Shown piece by piece: positions 15,641-23,280 of a DNA stretch of 40,550 bases. Below the pieces are notes generated by a model. It was not told where the DNA came from, did not search any database, and saw only the letters and a program-made list of their open reading frames with translations. This DNA comes from an uncultured Methanofollis sp. (GTDB lineage Archaea; Halobacteriota; Methanomicrobia; Methanomicrobiales; Methanofollaceae), in the NCBI RefSeq assembly GCF_937919355.1, contig NZ_CALFSA010000145.1, forward strand, positions 1 through 40,550, given 5' to 3'. A program made the translations under genes and the position numbers. Position 1 is the stretch's first letter, and each line of letters opens with the position of its first letter.

Positions 15641-16132
15641 TCGGCGTTCTGCCGCGGATCTCCGGGCTACGTCCCCTTCACCGCCACCGTGACGATCGAG
15701 AAGGACCGGACGACCTCCCTCACCGCGACCCTGAACAACGACGATCTGGAAGGGGACGGTTTGCCGGACTACTACGAGGAGCACGGCTATATCGACGGCT
15801 TCGGCAACCGCCACACCAGTGACCCGGATCTCACCGACACGGACGGCGACGGGCTGGACGACAAGGCAGAACGTGGGTGGGGAACTGATCCCTTCAATCC
15901 CGACAGTGGTGGCGACGGCCTCCTCAACGGGGTCGATCCCGGACCTACGAAACCAGAAGGAAAAACCGTCGATCCCCCTCTTGCCGAGATCGGTCGTGCG
16001 ATCCTCCCCGGTGCGGCCTTCGTCCTCATCCCCCGATTTTCACTGCCACCGGCCACCCGGATCAATTCATGGGACGCACACATGACCAAAAAACGGTTCT
16101 GGAAAGATTATGCTACGCCTGCACCAGGATGA
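15641..16132 (+). pseudogene. Remnant of a secreted PEGA/calcium-repeat surface protein
   Basis: The frame opens without a convincing start after an in-frame stop at 15632-15634. It reads SPGYVPFTATVTIEKDRT, typical of the last strands of a PEGA-type surface domain, then NNDDLEGDGLPDYYEE and DPDLTDTDGDGLDDKAE and PDSGGDGLLNGVDPG, which are DxDxDG calcium-binding (thrombospondin type 3-like) repeats. The segment EIGRAILPGAAF follows and then the frame loses character and stops at 16132. Intact methanogen surface proteins of this kind are several hundred residues long. Missing signal peptide, missing start and a scrambled C-terminus indicate a decayed gene. A GTG at 15689 could in principle initiate, but no ribosome binding site supports it. 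Confidence 0.6.
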
Positions 16133-16163
16133 AATAGCAGAGGTAATCTCCAGACAATTGCCA

Positions 16164-16180
16164 TAGTAAATTTTTATTGG
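16164..16180 (+). promoter_or_regulatory. TATA-like box for the iron-sulfur flavoprotein gene
   Basis: The tract AGTAAATTTTTATTGG lies about 50 bp upstream of the ATG at 16226. A transcript starting near 16200 would have a leader of about 25 nt containing AAGGTGGT (16211-16221 region), a strong ribosome binding site. Confidence 0.4.
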
Positions 16181-16225
16181 CCTCACCATATCAGAACCAA
16201 CACTCGAACCAAAAGGTGGTAAGCG

Positions 16226-16810
16226 ATGACAAAAGTCGTTGCATTTAACGGTAGCCCCCGGGAGAAGGGGAACACATCCATCCTTATCAGGCATATGCTC
16301 GAAGAACTTGAGAAAGAGGGGATCGAGACCGAGGAGGTGCACCTCGGCGGACGAGTTGCACGGGGATGCACTGCCTGTATGAAATGCTTTGAGAAGAAGG
16401 ACGGGCATTGCGTCTATGATGATGATTGCATCAACGACTGCATCGATAAGATGGTTGAAGCGGACGGCATTATTCTCGGTTCACCTGTCTACTTCACCGA
16501 TGTCACAGCCGAGATGAAGGCCCTGATCGACCGGGCGGGCCTGGTGGCCATGGCAAATGGCGATTTTTACCGCCGCAAAGTCGGAGTGGCCATTACAGCG
16601 GTGCGACGATCCGGAGGCATCCACACCCTCGATTCGATGATCAACTTCCTGCTCTTCTCCGGTATGATCGTCCCGGGCTTCCCGGTCCTTGGCATCGGGA
16701 AAGAGAAAGGCGACGTAGATAAAGATGAGGAAGGTATCAGGCGTGCCCGTGATGCGGGAAAGACCATGGCATGGCTCCTGAAATCTCTTGAGCAGGCAGA
16801 AAAATCCTGA
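16226..16810 (+). CDS. isf: Iron-sulfur flavoprotein / flavodoxin-family NAD(P)H-dependent reductase
   Basis: The 194-residue protein has an FMN-binding flavodoxin-like fold: VVAFNGSPREKGNTSIL (phosphate loop, residues 4-20) and ILGSPVYFTDVTAEMKALID. Its compact cysteine cluster C48-x2-C51-x2-C54-x7-C62 matches the [4Fe-4S] motif of the methanogen iron-sulfur flavoprotein Isf, proposed to pass electrons from ferredoxin and to help detoxify oxygen or peroxide. It is a single-gene unit with its own promoter and a strong AAGGTGGT ribosome binding site. It converges with the RLI gene, from which it is separated by about 60 bp holding a minus-strand terminator. Electron donor and acceptor cannot be read from sequence. 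Confidence 0.87.
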   Translation: MTKVVAFNGSPREKGNTSILIRHMLEELEKEGIETEEVHLGGRVARGCTACMKCFEKKDGHCVYDDDCINDCIDKMVEADGIILGSPVYFTDVTAEMKALIDRAGLVAMANGDFYRRKVGVAITAVRRSGGIHTLDSMINFLLFSGMIVPGFPVLGIGKEKGDVDKDEEGIRRARDAGKTMAWLLKSLEQAEKS

Positions 16811-16844
16811 TGCTCCAAGAGAGATGAGCAATGATTGACGCTTG

Positions 16845-16867
16845 AAAAAAAAGGGAGCCAAACTCCC
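16845..16867 (-). terminator. Intrinsic-type terminator of the RLI gene
   Basis: On the minus strand GGGAG-TTTGG-CTCCC is followed by eight T residues (the A-run 16845-16852 on the plus strand). It begins seven bases beyond the RLI stop codon at 16874. A clean five-base stem, five-base loop and T8 tract. Confidence 0.65.
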
Positions 16868-16873
16868 GGATAT

Positions 16874-18646
16874 TTATTCCTCGTCTACCTGAGCGTAGTA
16901 ATACTCGCCCTTCGCCCTCTGCTCGCGGTCGAGGTACGACTCGGGCTTGTTGATCCGTGGCCGCCCGCTCTTGTCGCGCCTGAAGGTGACGCCGAGGTGG
17001 GAGAGGAAGAGGTTCATGCCATCGCGCATCGAGAACGGCCCCTTCGCCTCGCCGGAGACGCCCGGTTCGCCGTCGAAGACGACGAGGCGCTCGGAGATCA
17101 TGTCGATGAGGTAGATGTCGTGGTCGATGACGATGACCCCGCACTCCTTCCCCTCGGCATGGTGCTTGAGCACCCTGGTCAGGCCCATCCTCTGCTCCAC
17201 GTCGAGGTGGGCACTCGGTTCGTCGAGGATGTAGAGGTCGGCGTCCCGTGAAAGACAGGCGGCGATCGCCACCCTCTGGAGTTCGCCGCCGGAGAGCGTG
17301 TCGAGAGGCGACTGGAGGACCGGGATGAGAGCGAGGGGTTCGAGGATCTCGTGCTGGTAGTACGAGGTGTCGAAACGCCGGGTGATCTGGCGGAGAGTGA
17401 ACTCCACCGTGTCTGTGGACTCGGCCTTCACGTACTGGGGCTTGTACGAGATGGAGATCTTCTCGTCAAGAGACCCGCCATCGGGTTCTTCCACGCCTGC
17501 AAGGAGTTTTGCAAAGGTCGACTTCCCGATACCGTTCGGGCCGACAAGACCGAGCACCTCGCCCTTCCTGATCTCGCCGCCCTTCACGTCGAGGTGGAAA
17601 CGGTCGTAACTCTTTGACATCTGCGGGAAGGTGTAGAGGAGTTCGCGCTTCGTCTTGTCGGCATGGGCCCTCTTCTCGAAGACGACGGCCGAGTCCCTGA
17701 AGCGGACATTCTCCTCGGGGAGGTATCCCTCGAGGTACTCGTTGATCCCGACCCGCACGCCCTTCGGTCCGGTGATCACGCCGAAGACCGCCGGTTTGCC
17801 ATAGGCGACATGAACCGTGTCGGCGAGCATGTCCAGGATCGCGAGGTCGTGCTCGACGATCACGACAGGTCTCTTCTCCGCGACCTCCCTGATGAGGTTC
17901 GCCGCCGCCATCCTCTGGTAGATGTCGAGGTACGGGGTGATCTCGTCGAGGAAGTAGAAGTCGGCGTCCCGCGCAAGGCAGGCGGCAATCGCCACCCTCT
18001 GGAGTTCACCGCCGGATAGACTCTGGATCTCGCGGTCCATGATGGAGGTGAGGGTAAGGTCGGCGACGAGGTGGTCGAGCACCCCTCTCTCGTCGGTCGT
18101 TGCAAGGAGGTCGTGCGCCGTTCCCTTGAAGGCCTTCGGTATCAGGGTGATGTACTGAGGCTTCACCGCCACCTTGATCTCCTTCCCGGAGATGTGCTTC
18201 AGGTAGTCGAAGAGTTCGGTGCCGGTGAAGCGTTTCATCACCTCGTCCCACGAGACAGAGGTATCGAAGATCCCGAGGTTCGGTTGCATCTGACCTGAGA
18301 GGATCTGGATGGACGTGGACTTCCCGATACCATTCGGCCCCAGTATGCCGGTCACCTTCCCCTCGACAGGGATCGGGAGACCATAGAGCACGAAGGCATT
18401 CGGCCCGTAGCGATGGGTAGGTTGCTCCAGTTCCTCCGGGAGGTTCACGATATCGATCGCATCGAAGGGACACTTTTTGACACAGATGCCGCACCCGGCA
18501 CAGAGTTCTTCGGAGATGACCGCCTTACCCTCATCGTCGAGGACAACAGTCTCGTCCCCGCTTCGGACTCGTGGACAGTAGAGAATGCACTCCTGACCGC
18601 ACTTCTTAGAATGACAGTTATCTTTGTGGACGACGGCGATTCGCAT
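16874..18646 (-). CDS. Ribosome recycling ATPase ABCE1 (RNase L inhibitor homologue, RLI)
   Basis: ABCE1 splits 70S/80S-type ribosomes after termination or Pelota-mediated rescue and is essential in archaea. The 590-residue protein has an N-terminal iron-sulfur domain with two Cys clusters (CHSKKCGQECILYCPR and CAGCGICVKKCPFDAI). Two ABC domains follow, each with Walker A GPNGIGKST, signature LSGGELQRVAIAACL and a Walker B ending in Asp-Glu (FLDEITPYLD, ILDEPSAHLD). The C-terminal tail is short and charged. An EMC6-like membrane protein gene lies six bases upstream, so the two are cotranscribed. RqcH and Pelota are encoded divergently next door, giving a ribosome-rescue neighbourhood. Confidence 0.96.
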   Translation of the reverse strand: MRIAVVHKDNCHSKKCGQECILYCPRVRSGDETVVLDDEGKAVISEELCAGCGICVKKCPFDAIDIVNLPEELEQPTHRYGPNAFVLYGLPIPVEGKVTGILGPNGIGKSTSIQILSGQMQPNLGIFDTSVSWDEVMKRFTGTELFDYLKHISGKEIKVAVKPQYITLIPKAFKGTAHDLLATTDERGVLDHLVADLTLTSIMDREIQSLSGGELQRVAIAACLARDADFYFLDEITPYLDIYQRMAAANLIREVAEKRPVVIVEHDLAILDMLADTVHVAYGKPAVFGVITGPKGVRVGINEYLEGYLPEENVRFRDSAVVFEKRAHADKTKRELLYTFPQMSKSYDRFHLDVKGGEIRKGEVLGLVGPNGIGKSTFAKLLAGVEEPDGGSLDEKISISYKPQYVKAESTDTVEFTLRQITRRFDTSYYQHEILEPLALIPVLQSPLDTLSGGELQRVAIAACLSRDADLYILDEPSAHLDVEQRMGLTRVLKHHAEGKECGVIVIDHDIYLIDMISERLVVFDGEPGVSGEAKGPFSMRDGMNLFLSHLGVTFRRDKSGRPRINKPESYLDREQRAKGEYYYAQVDEE

Positions 18647-18652
18647 GGATGA

Positions 18653-19024
18653 TCACATCGAGGTAGTGAGCATTGTAGACCAGGAGATGAACCAGAAGGC
18701 GAAAGTCATGAACGCCTGATAGAACCAGTCCTTCCCCCCCAGTTCGGTGTAGTCGATCTTCATCAGCATGAAGATGTGTTTCTGGAAGACCACACCGGCC
18801 ATGAGGAGGAGGATACCGACGATCTGGTTCTTTTGCAGACCTGTCGCAGGGTCGGGAGTCCCGCAGACATAGTATGAGAGCACACCAGTCACAATACCGA
18901 GGAAACACGCAACAAGGGTCCGGCGGATGCGCTTTTTATGCTCTCTCTGTTTCTCTTCTTTCGTCTTCGGACCCTTTTTTTTCGGTACTTCGGGTGCCTG
19001 CGACGGTTTTTCCTCCTCGCTCAT
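18653..19024 (-). CDS. EMC6-like membrane protein
   Basis: The 123-residue protein has a charged N-terminus (residues 1-33, KKKGPKTKEEKQREHKKRIRR) and three hydrophobic segments (about 34-54, 65-84 and 98-118). This layout and GILLLMAGVVFQKHIF resemble archaeal EMC6-like proteins, relatives of a subunit of the ER membrane protein complex that helps insert membrane proteins. The role here is inferred from family resemblance only. The lysine-rich N-terminus could contact the ribosome, which would suit its position directly upstream of the ribosome-recycling ATPase gene (six-base gap). A minus-strand TATA-like TTAAATATG at about 19056-19066 gives a short leader. Confidence 0.7.
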   Translation of the reverse strand: MSEEEKPSQAPEVPKKKGPKTKEEKQREHKKRIRRTLVACFLGIVTGVLSYYVCGTPDPATGLQKNQIVGILLLMAGVVFQKHIFMLMKIDYTELGGKDWFYQAFMTFAFWFISWSTMLTTSM

Positions 19025-19224
19025 GATGCATCAGTGGTCTATTTTTTGCGTTGTAGCCATATTTAACTTAGTATTGCCCGGGCAGGGGTGCCGGGAGATA
19101 CCATCCCTCTGGCAAAAACCCCGGCGACCGGTCGACCCGGATCCGCCTGCGCGGGTGATGAAACCGGCGAGAGTATATTAATGAGAGTTCTGGACCCATA
19201 CGTACAAAGAGCGTGGAATAATCA

Positions 19225-21135
19225 ATGGCAAATGAACAGGGGATGAGCGGGATGGACGTCAGGGCGCTGACAGCAGAACTGTCTGCCCTGCTCCCGCTCT
19301 GGATCGGCAAGATCTATCAGTACGATGCGAAGACTCTGGGGATCCGTCTCAACGGCAACGAGGGGGCGAAGTATCAGTTCCTCGTTGAGACAGGGAGGCG
19401 CGCCCATCTGGTCAGAGCACTCCCTGAGTCCCCGAAAAATCCCCTCGGGTATGCGATGTTCCTCCGCAAGCACCTCGAAGGGGGACGGGTGACCGCTATA
19501 GGGCAGTACGGTCTCCAGCGTATCTTTTACATCGACGTGGCGAAGAAGGTCGGGATACTGAGACTTGTTGTCGAACTCTTCGACGAAGGGAATGCCATCC
19601 TCCTCGACGAGGCCGGCGTGATCACCAAACCTCTGTGGCACCACCGCTTCAAGGACCGGGCGGTCGTGCCGGGCGAGGTCTACGCCTTCCCCGAGGGGAC
19701 GGACTGCAGTGGTTTTGACAGCGAGTCCTTCGCCGCGATGCTCCGGGCCTCCGACCGCGACCTGGTCAGGACCCTTGCCGTGAACTGCCTCCTCGGCGGC
19801 GCCTATGCCGAACTCGTCTGCAGCCTTGCCGGGGTCGACAAGAGTATTCCTGCCGCCGAAGCCGATGCCGGGGCGGTGTATGCGGCCCTCCACCAGGTCG
19901 TCGCCATGGTCGAGGGGCAGAGGAAAGCGGTGATCACGGAGAGCGGGTGCTGGCCGATCCAGGGCATGGGAGTGGAAAAACAGGCGTTCTCGACGTACAA
20001 CCAGGCCCTGGAGGAATATTACCCTCTCCAGACCGCCACAGAGATTAAGGCCGAGGAGAAACGGCCGAAACTCTCGAAAGAAGAAGTGATCCGCCGCCAG
20101 CAGGAAGAGGCGCTGAAGAAGTTCGGGAAGAAGATCAAAAGGGCCGAGAAGGCGGTCGAGGCGGTCTACACCAACTATCCTCTCGTGCAGGACATCATCG
20201 CCACACTTGACAGGGTGAGCCAGAACCTCTCCTGGCAGGAGATCGAGGAGGTCCTCAAGAAGAGCGACCTCCCCGCGGCAAAGAAGGTCGTCGCCGTCCA
20301 CCCTGCCGACGCGGCTGTCGACCTTGACCTGGGAGGCGTGCGGGTGAAGGTCTTCGTCCGCGAGAACGTGGAGGCGAACCTCGAACACTACTACGACCAG
20401 ATCAAGAAGTTCAAGAAGAAGACCGAGGGGGCCATGGCGGCGATGGAGCGCGGCGCCGCACAACCGAAGGAGAAACCGAAAGAGGTCCTCCACTTCATGA
20501 AGAAGAAGTGGTTCCACAGGTTCAGGTGGTTCTACACGACCGACGGCACCCTTGTCCTCGGCGGACGGGACGCTTCCCAGAACGAGGAACTTGTCAAGAA
20601 GTACATGGAGGGGAAGGACACCTTCGTCCACGCCGACGTGCACGGCGGTTCTGTCGTCATCGTCAAGGGGGAGACGGAGCACATGGACGACGAGGTCGCC
20701 CAGTTCGCCGCCTCATACTCGAATGCCTGGAAGGCCGGGCACTTCTCGGCCGACGTCTACTTCGCGCGCCCCGACCAGGTGAGCAAGACCGCGGAGTCGG
20801 GCGAGTTCGTCGCCCGCGGCGGTTTCATCGTGCGGGGCGAGAGGCGCTACGCGAAGGACGTCCAGCTCGGCGTCGCAATAGGGGTGCAGAAAGAGCCGAG
20901 CGTCGCGATCATCGGCGGGCCTGTGGCGGCGGTGCGGGCACGGACAGGGTATGTCGTCGAACTCTCTCCCGGCACCTTCGAACCGAACGACGTGGCGAAG
21001 AAGGTCCAGCGGGCCCTGAAAGAGAAGGTCGGCGAGGAGAACTGGAAACGGTTGAGGACTGTCCTGAACACCGAGGCGATCGCCGCCTTTGTCCCGCCGG
21101 GCGGGTCCGACATCGTGGGTGGGCATGAAGGCTGA
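19225..21135 (+). CDS. rqcH: Ribosome quality-control protein RqcH (NFACT family)
   Basis: RqcH/Rqc2 proteins bind the large subunit carrying an obstructed nascent chain and, in bacteria and yeast, add C-terminal tails. The 636-residue protein has the NFACT-N domain (start to ~180, GMDVRALTAELS), a helix-hairpin-helix region (~200-270), a long charged coiled coil (~285-440) and the NFACT-R domain (WFHRFRWFYTTDGTLVLGGR, then FVHADVHGGSVVIVKG). The first tailing-motif aspartate is present (Asp11), but the DR pair appears as Leu97-Gln98-Arg99, so the second aspartate is replaced by glutamine. The start at 19225 follows a TATA-like GAGTATATTAATG near 19170; 19243 is an alternative start. It overlaps pelA by 11 bp. 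Confidence 0.93.
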   Translation: MANEQGMSGMDVRALTAELSALLPLWIGKIYQYDAKTLGIRLNGNEGAKYQFLVETGRRAHLVRALPESPKNPLGYAMFLRKHLEGGRVTAIGQYGLQRIFYIDVAKKVGILRLVVELFDEGNAILLDEAGVITKPLWHHRFKDRAVVPGEVYAFPEGTDCSGFDSESFAAMLRASDRDLVRTLAVNCLLGGAYAELVCSLAGVDKSIPAAEADAGAVYAALHQVVAMVEGQRKAVITESGCWPIQGMGVEKQAFSTYNQALEEYYPLQTATEIKAEEKRPKLSKEEVIRRQQEEALKKFGKKIKRAEKAVEAVYTNYPLVQDIIATLDRVSQNLSWQEIEEVLKKSDLPAAKKVVAVHPADAAVDLDLGGVRVKVFVRENVEANLEHYYDQIKKFKKKTEGAMAAMERGAAQPKEKPKEVLHFMKKKWFHRFRWFYTTDGTLVLGGRDASQNEELVKKYMEGKDTFVHADVHGGSVVIVKGETEHMDDEVAQFAASYSNAWKAGHFSADVYFARPDQVSKTAESGEFVARGGFIVRGERRYAKDVQLGVAIGVQKEPSVAIIGGPVAAVRARTGYVVELSPGTFEPNDVAKKVQRALKEKVGEENWKRLRTVLNTEAIAAFVPPGGSDIVGGHEG

Positions 21136-22150
21136 GTACGGAGAACTCAAGGGGTCGTACGGTGAGATCAGGCTCTTCCCCGAGTCCCTCGACGACCTCT
21201 GGCACCTTGAACACCTTATCGAGCCCCGCGACCTCGTCTTTGCGACGACCCTGCGGACGGTCGACTCGGCGACGGACAAACTCCGGCCCGAGAAGGCCGA
21301 GAAGAGGCCGGTCCGCCTCGGCATCAGGGTGGAGAAGGTGGAGTTTCACCCGTATTCCAACCGTCTCAGGGTCGGCGGTGTCATCGAGTCAGGCGTGGAC
21401 ATCGCCTCGTACCACACCCTCAATGTCGAACCTGGCTACGAGATCTCGGTGATCAGGCGGTGGCGCGGCATAGACCTCGAAAGGGTCGAGCGGGCGGTCG
21501 GCGCCTCCCTCCACAATGTCGTCCATGTGCTCACCATCGAGGAAGGGGAGGCCGAACTCTTCAGGATCAGGCAGTACGGTCCGGAAAGAGTTGTAACCAT
21601 CACCGCAGGGAGCGGGAAGGGTGCGGAGGTCGACGGCAGGACCGCCTTCTTCGCCGACGCCCTCACATCCCTGAAGGACGTCACCGGCCCGGTCGTCGTG
21701 GCGGGGCCGGGCTTTGTCAAGGACGACTTTGTCAGGTTCCTGAAGGCGAAGGACCCCGACCTCGGGGAGAGAGTCGTCACCGTCGAGACGCGGCGGATCG
21801 GCCGAGGCGCCGTGCAGGACGTCATCGGCCAGGGCGTCCTTGAAAAACTCGCCGGCGACCTCCAGCTCGCACGCGAGGTGACGAGGATGGACGAGGTGCT
21901 CAAGAGAATCGGCACCGGAGGGGCGGTGGCGTACGGGAAGGCCGAGGTGAGGAAGGCAGTCGACTACGGCGCCGCCGAGGAGGTGCTCGTCTCCGACGCC
22001 CTGATCAGGGATGCCGGCATCGCCCGTCTCCTCGAAGACGCCGAGAGGATCAACGCGCGGGTCGTCGTCTTCAGTTCCGAGTTCGACCCGGGTGAACAAC
22101 TGAACGCCCTCGGCGGCATCGCCGCACTCCTCCGCTACCCCCTCGGGTGA
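21125..22150 (+). CDS. pelA: mRNA surveillance protein Pelota
   Basis: Pelota (Dom34) enters the A site of stalled ribosomes and, with aEF1A and ABCE1, splits them. The 341-residue protein shows the three expected parts: the N-terminal RNA-binding domain (GSYGEIRLFPESLDDLWHL, with VEKVEFHPYSNRLRVGG), an eRF1-like central domain lacking the GGQ peptidase motif (VTITAGSGKGAEVDGR), and the C-terminal eRF1 domain 3 (AVDYGAAEEVLVSDALI). The ATG at 21125 lies inside the end of rqcH, an 11-bp overlap, so both rescue factors are made from one transcript. The 3' end overlaps the convergent membrane protein gene by 16 bp. Confidence 0.95.
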   Translation: MKAEYGELKGSYGEIRLFPESLDDLWHLEHLIEPRDLVFATTLRTVDSATDKLRPEKAEKRPVRLGIRVEKVEFHPYSNRLRVGGVIESGVDIASYHTLNVEPGYEISVIRRWRGIDLERVERAVGASLHNVVHVLTIEEGEAELFRIRQYGPERVVTITAGSGKGAEVDGRTAFFADALTSLKDVTGPVVVAGPGFVKDDFVRFLKAKDPDLGERVVTVETRRIGRGAVQDVIGQGVLEKLAGDLQLAREVTRMDEVLKRIGTGGAVAYGKAEVRKAVDYGAAEEVLVSDALIRDAGIARLLEDAERINARVVVFSSEFDPGEQLNALGGIAALLRYPLG

Positions 22151-23145
22151 GGGGCGTCACTCTCCACTTTTTTCAGTACGAAGGTCGCTCCCCCCAGAAA
22201 GCGGGCGACGGGATTATACAGCACGGCGATGACGTAGCCGCCGACACCGCCGGCAATGCCGTAGAGGACGATGCCGAACAGGAGAGCACCGGCGACGACT
22301 GCGGGCGTGGTCCCCGCGGTCCCGCCCGGCCCCTCGCCGAGGAGAGGAAAGATCCCGCTTGCCTGCAGGAGGGTGGAGACTCCGGCCATGAAACCCGCCC
22401 CGAAGCCCACAATACTCATCGTACGGGCGGCTGACCGGGGCACGACCGCCGCCATCTCCACACTATTTTCGAGGAGGATCTCCCTCTCCTGATCTCCGTT
22501 TCCGGGGGTGCGGGCCGTCACCCTCACCCCGCCGATGATGACAGCGGCGAGGTCGTACAGGACGGCGCCCACGCCGCCGATGAGGATGCCGCCGAGCACG
22601 GCGACGAGAGTCCAGACAGTGACCATGAAGAGGATGACGCCGGGCTCAGACCCGTACAGGATGGGTGTCCAGGAGAGGGGCCACATAAGAGATCCAATCC
22701 AGCCGAAACACTCGTAGAGGAGGGTCTGGAGGGCCATGATGACGAGAGAGAGGCATATGCCGACCTTCATCGCCGGAAAAACACCGATCTCATGGATAGC
22801 CCACGCCCCTTCCGTCACGGTCCCCGGCCGCACCCTCACGACGACCCCGCCGAACCTGCCGGCGGCGAGGTTGTACAGGGTCGCCGCAAGCGCTGCAAAT
22901 ACGATCGCCGATACGACGTGGAGAAGGGGCACGAGGTAGAGCACATGGTAGCCAAGGGCCCGGACCATCTCCCCCTCTGCCGTTGTCACGGGGATATTCT
23001 CGTTGACCGCCGTCGGGAGCACCATGACCCCCCACACGACGCCGACCACCAGGGAGATCGCCGCCGCCATCAGGACACACGACCGGAGAGAGACAGAGGT
23101 GACCTCGACCTCGGAGACGCCGAGATCTGTTGCAGCCGCAGGCAT
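22135..23145 (-). CDS. Multi-pass membrane protein with three internal repeats, unknown function
   Basis: The 336-residue protein has about six hydrophobic segments (around 22-43, 67-90, 127-145, 167-195, 245-262 and 282-310). A motif recurs three times, each just after a membrane segment: LYNLAAGRFGG (90-100), LYDLAAVIIGG (196-206) and LYNPVARFLGG (309-319), spaced about 106 and 113 residues. This indicates an ancestral two-helix unit repeated threefold. Similar LYN-x-A-x3-GG ends occur in uncharacterised prokaryotic membrane proteins, but I cannot name the family. The linker from 207 to 245 is cytoplasm-like and charged. It converges with pelA and is divergent from the membrane-bound regulator at 23281. 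Confidence 0.7.
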   Translation of the reverse strand: MPAAATDLGVSEVEVTSVSLRSCVLMAAAISLVVGVVWGVMVLPTAVNENIPVTTAEGEMVRALGYHVLYLVPLLHVVSAIVFAALAATLYNLAAGRFGGVVVRVRPGTVTEGAWAIHEIGVFPAMKVGICLSLVIMALQTLLYECFGWIGSLMWPLSWTPILYGSEPGVILFMVTVWTLVAVLGGILIGGVGAVLYDLAAVIIGGVRVTARTPGNGDQEREILLENSVEMAAVVPRSAARTMSIVGFGAGFMAGVSTLLQASGIFPLLGEGPGGTAGTTPAVVAGALLFGIVLYGIAGGVGGYVIAVLYNPVARFLGGATFVLKKVESDAPHPRG

Positions 23146-23280
23146 AGGGGAAAGATCCTGCCCGGATAGATAAAGTCTTTATCTCAAGATCGGTTACACA
23201 TCCTCTTCCCGAAGGCCCGACCTGTAACCGGAAGGTACAGAATGAATAAATAGACCGGTCCCGACCTACCACTGTCGACA

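Noticed and set aside
19222..20682. A 486-codon minus-strand frame opposite rqcH
   Set aside because: Shadow frame; rqcH on the plus strand has full domain structure.
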